From the NCBI GenBank assembly GCA_025677835.1, contig JAIXMR010000050.1, positions 62,001-126,000 on the forward strand: DNA of 64,000 bases, given 5' to 3'. The notes beneath the pieces were generated by a model. That model was not told the DNA's origin, did not search any database, and saw only the letters and a list, made by a program, of their open reading frames with translations. Every line of letters begins with the position of its first letter. The stretch's first letter is position 1. This stretch comes from Sporodiniella umbellata. Its lineage: Eukaryota > Mucoromycota > Mucoromycetes > Mucorales > Rhizopodaceae. This document shows positions 11,866-23,080 of this stretch, piece by piece. A program made the position numbers and the translations under genes.

Positions 11866-12118
11866 GTGTTGGGGAAGAGAATCGCGACCCGTTCTTTCGC
11901 TCTTGCAGCTACCGGAAGTGGTTCGACAACGGGCACCAAATCGCCCGATAGTGAGGTCATTTCCTCTAAACTCTCCCCGCAGATCTGATAGTTGGTAGTC
12001 AGCCCCATACCGCCAAAACTGCATCGACCTTTGTCAAAGCAGAGCATGCATTCGAATCCATGCAAAGGTGTGCGGCGGGTGCTTCGGTGGCCGCCTTCTT
12101 AGGTGTTACAAGAAAAAT
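11866..12118. other. GC-richer island of unknown origin (right arm mirror)
   Basis: Mirror of 5700-5952 with near-identical sequence. On the plus strand the frame FVKAEHAFESMQRCAAGAS followed by VAAFLGVTRKMRNHLDYQVS is open from about 12014 to 12160 and reads like coding sequence, but upstream stops break it (TGA TAG near 11987). No homologue is recognised. Confidence 0.4.
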
Positions 12119-12421
12119 GCGTAACCACCTAGACTACCAAGTGTCCTATCAGATAACACAGTGTATGTATATAAGTATAAGTAGTTCTTTATTGCAGGCT
12201 ATACCTTAAAAAAAAAGGGTCTTGAGAGCAAGTCTTGCTGAATATCACTAAATCTACTAGAACGACATATATGTACAAATAAATATAATTGTTAGAGACA
12301 CGTAAATGAATTATATATTTTACTAACTTTAAAAAACTTTTGTAAAAGTAAAGTAAAGAAAAAAAGAAAAGAAAAAAAAAGAATTTATATATAAAATTTT
12401 GTATTGTATCATACGGGGGTT

Positions 12422-12535
12422 TTTTTTAACAAAATTTTTTCCCTTTTTTTTTTTTTGTTTTGTTTTGTTTTTTTTACAAAATTTTCTCCCTTTTTTGTTT
12501 TGTTTTTTTTTTTTACAAAATTCTCTCCCTTTTTT
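12422..12535. repeat. Tandem unit, three copies (mirror of 5308-5390)
   Basis: The right arm carries three units of the type ACAAAATTxTxTCCC separated by GTTTT repeats, against two in the left arm. This is the largest non-homopolymer length difference noticed between the two arms. Confidence 0.75.
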
Positions 12536-12801
12536 TTTTTTTTGTTATTATCATAATTGAGTCATTAAACCTTAAAAAAGTATCGTTATTTTTGTATTTT
12601 TAGAAATTCTTAAGACTTCTAGATACAAAAATTAAGAAACATTTTTATCAGAAACAAAAAAAAAAAAAAAAAAAAATGAATGCTAAGTACAAGTATAAAC
12701 TGCTTACAAAACTTGCAAAGTATTCGGTATTTTCTTCAAAAAAAAAAAAAAAAAAAAAATTGGGCTTATTTTGTTTTGTTTTGACCCCTTTTTTTCAGGA
12801 G

Positions 12802-12850
<49 letters not shown>

Positions 12851-13233
12851 AACCATATTGAAGGGGTACAAGGGAAAAAAGTTCAGCGGATTATACAAAA
12901 TTTCAACTCAGGAATATGCAGCCTTCAAGTTGCCTACTTAGTTCTATCTGTATAAAAAATTCATATACTGATATATGTCTATGCGCTTTTCGTTTTGTTT
13001 TGTCTTTTATTTTATTTGTTTTTTTCAAATTTTTACAACATGGTGGAATAGGCTACAAATATTCAATTTACTGACTTTGAAATATATACCTGTAGGGCTG
13101 TACGTTTCAAAGTTAAGCTGTATTCTAGTGTCTTTTTTTTAAAAAAATATTAACCTTTTTGTGTTTTCTTAGTGTGAAAATATTCACACACTAAAAAAAA
13201 AAAGTGTGTCAAGGAAATTTCGAATAGTCCTTT

Positions 13234-13598
13234 ATGCTCAGCATAAAGCACTACCTTTGCCGCCACAAGTGTCACGTGACTACTGTATCGGGCTATTTTC
13301 CGTTCGCTACAGACGCTGAGAATGAATGTTAGTCAAAAAAAAATCGGAGTACAAAGTCAGATACTTATTTTTAGCCTCCTTCTATCTGCTTCCAAAATTA
13401 CCGTTAACGATAAGCGGCGATTCTAAAAGGGTTTCTTTGTGCTGACAACTAATTTGGATTACTATTCAATCTCCTCTACAATACGTCCTAATGTTGTCAC
13501 TCAACATTTTCTTTGTCTTTGCTTACCACAAAAAAAAAAATATAGTACTAATCATCAAACAGCATCTTACACAACGATCTTCATTATAGCTTCAACAA
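13234..13598 (-). repeat. Dispersed 365-bp repeat, copy B (mirror of A)
   Basis: Reverse complement of copy A in the right arm. At four sites where A differs (positions equivalent to the cacaCa, ggCaatt, gaCttt and aataAcc variants of A), copy B agrees with copy C instead. Its T/A run is shorter (about 10 nt against 18). Coordinates derive from the local pair sum of 17825. Confidence 0.85.
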
Positions 13599-14309
13599 TG
13601 TCGGATATACACATGAGTAAAAAAACAGATACTTTGATAAAGAAATACCGGCAACAAGGCTTCTTTTCAATTTCTTGCTTCACAATCAGTAATAAGTAAG
13701 AAGAGGCATCTCTAAAAACAAGCTTGCTGAAACACACAACAACAATAAGGTGAGAACAAAGAAAAGCAAAAATAGAGAGAGGCGCTCTGCGGCTCTTAGT
13801 ATATAAAAACGAAACAAAAGCCACATTGGTGATTAGGTATTACCTTGTTGGCCCCATTTTCTTTTTTTTTTTTTAGTGTAGAAAGAAGTAGCTCTCAGTA
13901 AGACAAAAAAAAGGGGGGGAGCAGAGAAAAGTTGAGTCAAAGAGTATTCAACAAGATATCATTAAAAAAAAAAGCAATAAAAAAAACTCTTTTTGTTGAC
14001 ATGATCAATCAAGTGAAACCAAATGGGGCTTCTATAAAAAAAGTCCTTGTCATTGTAATGAAAAACAACAAAGTGGCAAGGCAAGGCTTCTCTCAAAACG
14101 AAATACACTGTAGCTTTTAGAACGAAACAAAAGGCTATAGTTGTGTGATCCACTGTATAATAACAAAATGATAGGGACAAAGTCAAAGAAAGGAAAAGAA
14201 AAAAAAGGCATCAAAAGTATATTGATACATTCTCAGTCAAACACTATATTCCTCGTTTAACTCTTATTTAGCAGATGTTATTATTTATTGAAGAGCGAGT
14301 TTTGATGAA

Positions 14310-14710
14310 AAAGTGCGTCATTTCTTCTGGACCAAGAGAAAGCCTACAATCGGGTACATCTACTCTATCTACGTTTCGTTCTGAAAAAAGCTGAGTTCCT
14401 TGAAACGTGGATCAAGTCCATTACATACCTTTTTTTTTTTTTTTTTTTTTTTTTGGTAACAACGTCCAAGCTAGTGTCAATGGATATTTTAAAGAAGTGA
14501 TCAAACAGGGACGAGGTTTAGGTCAGGGCAATCTCCTCTCATTTTTCTTCTTTAACGTAGCCCTAGAGTCACTACTGCAACATATCCTGTAAGACGATAT
14601 AATAACAGGATACCGCTTCTGCAAGAACACTATGCCGTAGTCAATGTCCCCAGCTAAGATGCTCACATATGCGGATCAAATGCGTGTTTTTATCTTTGTC
14701 TACAGATTTC
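14310..14710 (+). pseudogene. Decayed L1-type LINE reverse transcriptase (right arm)
   Basis: Frame translation gives a recognisable non-LTR reverse transcriptase core. Motif A region LLDQEKAYNRVH lies near 14318-14355. WIKSITY, then GNNVQASVNGYFKEVIKQGRG and LSFFFFNVALE follow at about 14405-14590. A YADD-box equivalent, MLTYADQMRVF, is near 14657-14690. The second catalytic aspartate of YADD is replaced by Q, stop codons interrupt the frame, and a 24-nt T run is inserted in the coding sequence. It is clearly dead. Recognition rests on the L1-clade motif order known from fungal LINEs. Confidence 0.75.
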
Positions 14711-17193
14711 TTTAGTGTACAATACCATCTGAGTTAATACAGTCAAGTGTCCAATGCGAAAACGAATATAAAGAAGACAAAGGCCATTACTTTGAGCAGA
14801 ACCATACCTAGCTCCTGGAATCAACTTTTGTTGGAACATGATAGTACAAATCAACATGACCGCCTGTCACATTAACCAACTCACTACTCGGGGTTCCCAG
14901 TAACTGGTTCTGCCATTTGGTGCCGTGCGTTTGAAGAAAGGGCAGCTCAATACCAGTGTTTTTTTTACGCTTAACATCAGCTGTCTGCACAGGAAAAGGG
15001 GGATAATAACTAACTCTCTCATTATTTCTAAGCTATGGTAATTTCTTCGTACTCTGTTGTTACCCAAGCAACTTTACCGACGAATCTGCTCGTGTATATA
15101 CCAGTCTTTCTATCAAAGACTAAAATCAGGTCTCAAGTACACTTTATTGTATCCTCTTATCTTGGAAGGCGGCGTTAAATCCAGTTGTACAATAAGAGAC
15201 GTTACAAACACGTTAAATGCGACAATTCCTTGCTACTTTAGCTTGGCCGCTCATCCTGAACACCCCCGAGAAAGGTCAGGTCGATAATAAACCATACATA
15301 GAATGGCTTCAGAGACTATCAATACGAATGGACTTCTACCCTAAGCAATACGGTCAAAGTCAAATGGCAAAACTGTTACCTTACACTAATACGACTTCAT
15401 CATACAGTATGTGGATAAAATTTTGGAACTTGAAGGTCGAGCCTAGGGGGAGATCCTTATAGTATAGAAAACTGTACTCTTGGACGGGTGGCTGTTATGG
15501 TGATACTATAGTTCTTCTATTCTAGCTGTGTAAGATCAGGACAGAAGTGGCGCTTACCTTCCAACGGCTTGCGTGAAGAAATGGCCTATATAGAAATAAA
15601 CCTGGTTCGTTTTACACTTTACCTGAATTTCCAGCCTAAAGACATGGAAAACGTTTGATTGAGACTGATGTCTCTTAACTATATCAACAACCGCAAGTTG
15701 TTAATGTTATGTTCCTGCATGCTGCTGACAGTATGCTGTTTGTACTGACATTGGACTTTTCGGCGATGTAGTGTGTGAGACATAAAAAGTGATCACCAAG
15801 ACCCTCATCCAATGCCGCAACCTAAGCACATAACAAATACATACCTCTCACTGTGACGTACAGGATCAACGATATATGGATTTTAATACCTTTAGTTAAT
15901 AAAACCACATCCTTTACGAAAAAAAAAAAAAAAAGTAAAATATCTCATGTCTCCTATGGGCTGTTTTTTTTTTTTTTTTTTTTTTTTAGTGTTGTTCGCT
16001 ATTGCTCTACACAAACATAAGACCACGCGCCCACAAAGTTTGTATTTTCACTGTCTAGCTTTCCTTAGAAGTATTATAGTCTTTTTTTTTTCTTTTATTA
16101 TTATTTTTATTTTATTTTTGACCTCTGCTGCTGATTGATTGCATTTTATATGATATACCTAATAAACAATCGTTAGATACTACATAGGCTCTAGAATAAT
16201 TCTCAGTAGACACTTAACAAAGTTTAGTTTAGACTCTGGGCTTTTATCTACTGTAGAAGATAAAGATAAAGATAAATGTAATGCCTTCTTGAGTAGCTTG
16301 TATTTGTAATCAAAGTCTTTATAAAATTGCAGCTATTCGTTTTAATAGCAGTAGACATTTATGACATGCTATTTTCTTAGATCATGTATATATATTAAGT
16401 CTGTTTTTGCTTATAGCTTTGCTGACATCTTGTATTTTTTTGTTAAAAATACAAACACTAATTATTAAACCATTTTGAGGGCTATACAAGTCGAGGAGAC
16501 AAGTTTTGTTGCCTCTAAAAAGCGCCTGTACTACTAAAAGAATACAGTTTGATGATCACTGTCAAGTTACCAAGTAAGAGTCTACAGAAATTTTATAAAT
16601 AGTTGGTCTTCAAAAGAGCTGACTGTAGAGATGGCACCTGTAGTGGTTTTTAGCCTTTCTCTTTTCTATCTTACAGGTTTTTATTGATATGTCTAATCGA
16701 CTTTAGTATGTACTAAGATTAGATAGTTACATATAAAATAGTTCTAAAAGAAGCGAATAGTAACTATCTACTGACATCAATGTTGAGATGTTTGATGGAT
16801 CACTCAATCACGTACGATGCATATCTGCCATAGTATTACCCAAATATATATATATATATATAACAGTTACTTGTACCATATCGCTCTATATAGAACATTG
16901 GCATGACAACAAAAGCTACCAAGAAAATAGTCAAATACCCCTGATCAGATGAAGTATGTCTACTGTTGGGTCAATAGAAGGCCTATGATCAAGCTCATCC
17001 TATTTGCTTTAGAATCGCGATACAGGCATCTGAGCTTTTATAAGCCATAGACTGTCTTTTCTTTCAGAACCAAATATAAACAGTTAATAAAACTCATTTG
17101 ACTAGCCCCCTGGATCAGCCTAGAGGTCCCGGATACAGTAGTCTTTAGTCCTCTTTATTGTTCCATGCGGCCTTTGATCCATTCATATAACTC

Positions 17194-17484
17194 TTGATTT
17201 TGTATGTCAAATCTGCAAGGTTTAGATTTCCATCAACTTTCTTGCTGTCTTTCCATTGTAAAGCGCCTTCCCTTCTTCGAATTAAAACCTTAGTCTATGC
17301 AAGCGGTATATCAACCTTTCTACGTTTTTCCACTGACCTCTATCGTCTCGCCCGTCTTTTTAGCACATACACTACTGTATCCAACACCAAGATAAATATA
17401 TTCAAGACAGATGCGTCATACTCACATGAGTATTCTCAACCAAAACAGATTCTGCACCTTTGCTCTTTACAGATTCGCACATAA
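17194..17484 (+). pseudogene. LINE reverse transcriptase fragment, post-YADD region (right arm)
   Basis: A 96-codon open stretch contains LFSTYTTVSNTKINIFKTDA, which fits the conserved region after the YADD box of L1-type reverse transcriptases, where a pattern like Y..aSn.KiN..KT is expected. It lies about 2.5 kb beyond the YADQ relic, so it is probably from a second, separately broken element. The mirror copy at 331-621 differs by at least two amino acids (TRLF against ARLF, TDVSY against TDASY). Confidence 0.5.
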
Positions 17485-17815
17485 CCTGGCCGCTACTCTG
17501 TCTGACTCATTAGACACCCAAAGTTTACAAACTATCCAAAAATCTAAAAGTTTAGCCACATGAGCAGTCAAAGACATTTGCCTTACCGACGAATAGTTTC
17601 TGAAATAAACATTTTGGTTCGCTCTAGTCTATGGCGCATTTCCTGTTTTTTTTTTTTTTTTTTTTTTTTTTCCTTTTCAGACCAAACTTGACAATAAAGT
17701 GCTTACTGCTTTTGAAAAAGTCCTATTTGTTCACACGTTATCCCAAAAGTAGCCTTCATCTTTTGTTTTCTCATAAAAGGCGCTATTAATATAGTGGAAA
17801 TTGATCAGACTTCTC

Positions 17816-20760
17816 CTAATCATTCACTTTCATAATTTGGGAATCTCTATCCTATATTGCTTGATTTACGGTATTAGACTCCATCTTTTCGACAGCGTAA
17901 CACCTTAATTTACTGTTGTCTCGAGTTTATCAATCACCAAAAGATAGAAAGAGTGCTTTTCTTTGTCAGCAATCCTCGCGCTATGCTGGCTTCCCATGTT
18001 CAAGACCCCATCCAATACGAACACTGTCAAATTTTCAAGCAACGCCTTCCTTGGCGTGTATTGACAGAAGATCTGTCACGAATGACCATTGAGACATAAA
18101 CCACCCTTCGAGCTCCAACACTCTTCTTCAGATCTATAATCAATAGCACCAACTGGGGGTGTTCAATGTCTGCATGGTATTTGAGAAGAAACAGATCCCG
18201 GACTTTCTACTATCCTCTAGTAAATAGTAAATCCTTTCACAATCTAGACACCTACTGCACATAACTTTCCAATTGTTTTTGTGGCTTCCATATACCCTTT
18301 CACAGCCAGTTTATTGAGTCCATTGAGCTGATTTTGTTATGTTTTTCAGGCTAGTTTACCTTGTTTGAAAGTGGAACGTAGGCTGCAATTACCTTTTTTT
18401 ATGCTTCTGTTAGTTTAAACACCAAAGGTAGGAAATACATCAGAGACCATTATGTCGATCCACCCTTCTATCTTGCCTCTCTGTATACCGTTTTTTTTAC
18501 CCTTGATTATTTCCGATTATAGTACAGAGCTTCTAAGCTTTTTTCAATACAATACATAGCTTGTACTGCCAAGACTATACGATTTCCACACAGACCCATA
18601 ACCTACGACAGCATCAGACCTCTCCTAGCAAATACCATTGACTATATTCATAGCCAAAGTAGAATAACATTTATTTGACTCGATAGTTTTCTTAGCCAGC
18701 CTTTAACATATATTTTTGCTTGGTAACTCTCAAGCATGTGAAGCAGATAACACTCATCCTTTTACTAACCAAACCCCTGACAGGTCTAAACAGCTCTACA
18801 GAGATTTTTCAGTTCGTGATCCTCTTTTCTACCACTTGTTTTTTTCAAGTGCATATATTCTACATATAACTCACCAAACAAAGCTGTATAGGTCTGCTAC
18901 TCTCTAAAGCTCCTTTGAGATCTTGTGTCCGGTGGCCAGGTTTCTCAGTGAATGTCTCTATACTTTGAATTCTCACAAGTTGAAAAAAGCAACCTACTTA
19001 ATAGCGTGTCAGCAACAGGTACTGTTTCTTTTTTTTTCTCTTTTCTAAGCTTGTAACAAAATGCATCGTTATACTGGTTGTAATGTAGAACATTTGAAAA
19101 CAAAGAAAAGAATGTTGTCAAAAGTACTATTTTATTGTCAATGCTTTCTTTGTAGTAAAGAGTGTATAACGTCTTTTTTTCTTTCATCCTTTTTCTTTTT
19201 CTTTTCTTTTCTTTTTTCTTTTTTTGCTTTTCTGTACTCTCTCTTTCCTGCCTTCTTGCTGTTTGCTTTTTGGTAATTTTCTCTTACATCTTTCTACTCA
19301 TCGTTCGCTGACTGTAAGATTAAATCAAAAATAAACCTTGTTAAAAAAAAAAGTTCATTAGCATGTTTTATCTCTTTTTTTAAAAAAAGTAATGTGATGT
19401 AGCTAGTACTATTGAAGCTATAATGGAGATCGTTGTGTAAGATGCTGTTTGATGATTAGTACTATACTTTTTTTTTTTTTTTTTTGTGGTAAGCAAAGAC
19501 AAAGAAAATGTTGATGACAACATTAGGCGTATTGTAGAGGAGATTGAATAGTAATCCAAATTAGTTGTCAGCACAAAGAAACCCTTTTAGAATCGCCGCT
19601 TATCGTTAACGGTAATTTTAGAAGCAGATAGAAGGAGGCTAAAAATAAGTATCTGACTTTGTACTCCGATTTTTTTTGACTAACATTCATTCTCAGCGTC
19701 TGTAGCGAACGGAAAATAGCCCGATATAGTAGTCACGTGACACTTGTGGCGGCAAAGGTAGTGCTTTATGACTTCGTTCATAGTAGGTAGCAGTCATGTA
19801 AAAGACTTTTATATATTAATCTTTATAAAAACCTCTAACTGTTAGCTACTCAATACAGTGATACTAGGTCAAGTTTACAGTCAACAGACCTGGTCTATGT
19901 AATATAAAAGTAAGGTAAAAAAGAGCCAAAAAAAAAAAAAAAAAAAAAAAAAAAACAGCACAATCGTTTTTTTTTACCCTTACTTTTTTTCTAAGTCTCC
20001 AAATATTACTAAAAAGCATCTGTAGTAGATATTGAAAAACTTGGACATCTTTGCCGTAAACGTTGTATGCCAACTGAAATGCTCATAAAAAACTACTCTA
20101 AGACCATTTAAAAATTTGCTTTGCTATGAACAGATATCAATTTTTGATGTAAGTTTTTTTATATATTACTAAGCATTAGCAGTATATGAAAAAAAGTTAT
20201 TACTCACACAAAGCAGTTTGGCTTTTGGATATGTTGCCTCCTTTTGGCGCTTTACAAATGTAGTATTTTTTCAAGCCAGCTGTTTAGGCGTCTATAGCGT
20301 ATTTCACCATGGTAAAAAAAACAAACAAACAAATAGTATACAAACTAGATATTGAAAAAAAATAGCAAGTATACTTGAAAAAACTTACTGGAACTTAGTA
20401 AGGAATTTGATTAATCAAGACTGACTATCAAAGTATAGGTCTTTATATTAGAACCATAGGAGTTTTATTATGCATTTGGTACTCCTTATAATCTAACATT
20501 ACATTCCATGGATAGTGTATAGTATGTGAAAAGCTTGAAAAAGTGCTCTTTATTTTCTAATTTTTTTGCTACCTAATTTGCTAAGTACAATTTACTAAAG
20601 GCTGTAGTAATCCGCCTTTTTTTTTTTTTTTTCGAAAGGCTAGCTCAGTCAGAAAAAAGCTCAGCGTCTATAGAGTGAGCGACCAATTTATTAATCTTGT
20701 TTTTTCTTAGACTCCTTAAATTTTAATCGATCAACCTCATTCGTCATCTCACCAGCCTTT
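17816..20760. other. Gene-free region with transposon-like debris
   Basis: No supported gene. Moderately GC-balanced sequence at 17816-18960 translates into many short, stop-broken stretches that may continue the LINE debris of the right arm, but no diagnostic motif is clear. The stretch 19140-19280 is a C/T-rich tract. Copy C of the dispersed repeat is at 19407-19770. Long A or T runs are at 19928-19955 and 20616-20632. Confidence 0.5.
19407..19770 (+). repeat. Dispersed 365-bp repeat, copy C (outside the inverted repeat)
   Basis: A third copy of the unit at 4227-4591, in the same orientation as copy A. It starts at ATTGAAGCTATAATGGAG and ends abruptly at GTGCTTTATG, after which the sequence is unrelated. 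Compared with A and B it has single-base deletions in the GTTGATGACAAC and TTAGGCGTATT segments. The flanks share no homology with the arms, which defines the unit boundaries to within a few bases. Confidence 0.85.
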
Positions 20761-20813
20761 TTTTTTAATTTGAATGGTCACGTACTTTCACGTGATATGC
20801 AGCTCAAAAAAAG

Positions 20814-21035
20814 TATAAAAAGAGGGCAGTTTTTTGCAAAAAATTAAAAGTTTGAAGCATTCCTAAGCTATAAATTGGGAACGAGGAATTAAAAACTCTT
20901 CCGCGTGTTAGTGCGACAAACTACCTCCTTGGCAGAGGTGCAATATCTGCGAGGTCAGACGAACTTTCACCTCCCCGTGGTTGACCTTGGAAATCATAGT
21001 CTCTTGACTGTGAGCTAGGAAAAGTTCTTTTTTTT
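20814..21035 (+). ncRNA. Candidate structured RNA gene, unidentified
   Basis: A TATA box (TATAAAAAG at 20814-20822) follows two CACGT-type sites (20778-20783, 20789-20795). About 185 nt of normal-composition sequence then ends in an 8-T run at 21028-21035. The body contains potential stems GGCAGA..TCTGC (about 20930-20950) and GGTCA..TGACC (about 20953-20988), and has no ORF. It does not match the conserved parts of U1, U2, U4, U5, U6, U3, 5S, RNase P or SRP RNA that I know. The layout suits a small RNA transcribed by Pol III or by an snRNA-type promoter, but the identity is open. Confidence 0.3.
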
Positions 21036-22735
21036 ATATATATATATATGTCTACATATATATATATATATATAGCAAAATAAAATGAAAAATCTCTAAA
21101 AAATTTTGGTTCATAAATCTATATACTCTAAAGCTTATTACTTTGCTAGCTCTTGAGTCTATTAAAAAAAGGATCTGAAGGATTTTGAGTACAGAGCTTG
21201 AATAGCAGTGAACATCTCTGGCAATACAATTAAGTCACCGATTACATCTCCGCTTTTTTTTAAAGAGTAGACGCGTCTTGAAAAAAAAAAAAAAAAAACA
21301 GTGTTAGTACTACTACAATTTCTTGCTTGTAACCAATAACCGCAACAGCCTCTTTTTTTTCTCTCATCAAAAACTACTTGAGATGCAAAAGGGGATGTTC
21401 GTCTTTTTTTTTTGTAGCCTTGTCGGTTTTTTTATTTGGCAGAAGACTCTCATCCCACCAAAACACTTTTTTAATGGCAAAGCAATAACAATCAGAGAAT
21501 TGTTTCCTTTCTTTTGAACTGTTACGGCGCCTTTACCTCTTGCGTTTTTGACAAATGTATCAAGCAGCAAAAGACCTAAAAGCATTTGAGGAATCTTGGT
21601 TTTACTTGAAACCAATGTGACAAATGTTAACATTGCAGTGTTTATAGAAAGCTTTAGCTAAACATCAGTGACAAGACTTGCTTCATCAGCCTTGCGTAGA
21701 GTAAACGTTAGATCTTGAGTTATAACAAGTTCTTAGTAAAAGAGGCCTAAAAAAAAAAAAAAAAAAAAAAACGCGAAATCTTTGTGTTTAGCATGCCAAG
21801 GAACTTACAAACAGCTGCTTAGTGATTAAAGTCGGCTACTATCAAATTGTCGAGTTTAGTAACTGGAAATGTCTGTAAAACAGTGCTAGTAGCTTTCAAG
21901 GATAAGCATACAGAAAAATAGCACCAGAATATCCCAGGACTTGATTTTCAACAATGGAGTCATCCCTATTGAGATGTGCTGATGTTTGCTTTTACATTTG
22001 GCTTAAGCCTATTATAACACCGGTTTTCCTACCACCTATGAATCTCAAGAAAAAGACCAGTACCTTGTTAGATAGAAAAGGACTCATATAGACCAACTAG
22101 GCTAACTATGGTTCGACACTAAAATCATGCTCTGTACATCATATACAAAGAGTCATTTTTGGCCGAGTTAAAGGGCAGAGAAGAGTGAGCTATCATTACT
22201 GGGTAGCCGAGAGCCGCTACAAGTCTTCTAAGGAAAAGGGTAGCTCACTTTGAATACCACAGGTCATCCCAGTCTGTCAAACGTGGCTATAGAAAGGCAG
22301 TGCATTTTATCGAAAAAATTTGTAAATCCAGTAGGTATCAGCTTATTCATTTTCTCTTTCTTTCTTTCCTTTAGTACATGCTAATGCATTACAAAAATTG
22401 CTAATCTTAGAATTTGAACAAAAACAGCGTATAGCGGCTTGTGCTTAGAAATCAAAAATCTTAGCATCATGTAAACCGACAATTTGAATATTCCACTACT
22501 GCTTCCTACCGCTCATAATACTTGTCTTATCCTCCCATATCTGTAAAAACTCTCCTTCAGGCGACATATATAGTACCTAGATGGCCCATGTTTCTGATTC
22601 CAAGCCTTTAGGGTACCAATTACCTATAGTCTTAGAGAAGTTCGATTTTTAAATATAGGCAGAGGGCAACCATACTCAAAGAAGCAAACCAGTAAACTGC
22701 TTCAAAAAGAACTAATTTAAAAACAACCAACACTC

Positions 22736-23080
22736 TTAGAGAAAGTCCACCTCAACAAATGAACACTCTGTCATATCTAAGAGGTCAACAGTAGCAATAA
22801 GCGCGGGATCTCTATTTTGAGCCATCTTTTTGATGCAGTATCGCGAACCTTTAAGCTTTGGATGTACTATTTGGTAGCAATAGTAGGACACCATACGTTG
22901 GCTGAAAAAGATAATTGTTTCATAGTGTTTATATACTAGCTGAAAGCAGCTCCCTCCTCTGCAATTGTAGGATTTTACGCCATTGTCAACCTGTGTTTCT
23001 TTGTCACCAATGACTAAGAAAACAGTACCTTTCCTATGACAAACCAAAATGAAAGAGTGTCTCCTGTGAGTGTTTAACAA
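22736..23080 (-). CDS. Orphan 114-residue ORF, unknown
   Basis: An open frame from MLNTHRRHSFILVCHRKG to SFVEVDFL, with mixed, protein-like composition rather than a homopolymer pattern. Segments such as FLVIGDKETQVDNG and LIATVDLLDMTECS look plausible for a real protein, but I recognise no domain. There are no visible neighbouring exons. It could be a fragment of a transposon ORF or a young gene. Low confidence that it is expressed. Confidence 0.25.
   Translation of the reverse strand: MLNTHRRHSFILVCHRKGTVFLVIGDKETQVDNGVKSYNCRGGSCFQLVYKHYETIIFFSQRMVSYYCYQIVHPKLKGSRYCIKKMAQNRDPALIATVDLLDMTECSFVEVDFL

Larger units (their letters stand above)
9267..17815. repeat. Right arm of giant inverted repeat
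   Basis: Reverse-complement partner of 1-8541. The inner edge is sharp: the paired sequence stops at 9267 on this side and at 8541 on the other, beyond which the two flanks are unrelated. At the outer edge the match with base 1 ends at 17815 only because the window begins there, so the sequence after 17815 may or may not be repeated upstream of the window. Pair sums drift from 17808 near the centre to 17825 around 4 kb and 17815 at the outer end, which reflects small indels in homopolymers. Confidence 0.97.

Noticed and set aside
1..17815. CRISPR array or bacterial-type mobile element
   Set aside because: Intron-containing eukaryotic genes next door, no regularly spaced short repeats, no bacterial signals.
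1..17815. Terminal inverted repeats of one giant DNA transposon
   Set aside because: The 725-bp internal spacer has no transposase or any ORF, and the arms carry unrelated LINE debris; kept only as a remote alternative.
20640..20690. tRNA-like segment GCTAGCTCAGTCAG (A-box look-alike)
   Set aside because: No pairing D-arm, no B box (GGTTCGAATCC type) and no acceptor stem within 100 bp.
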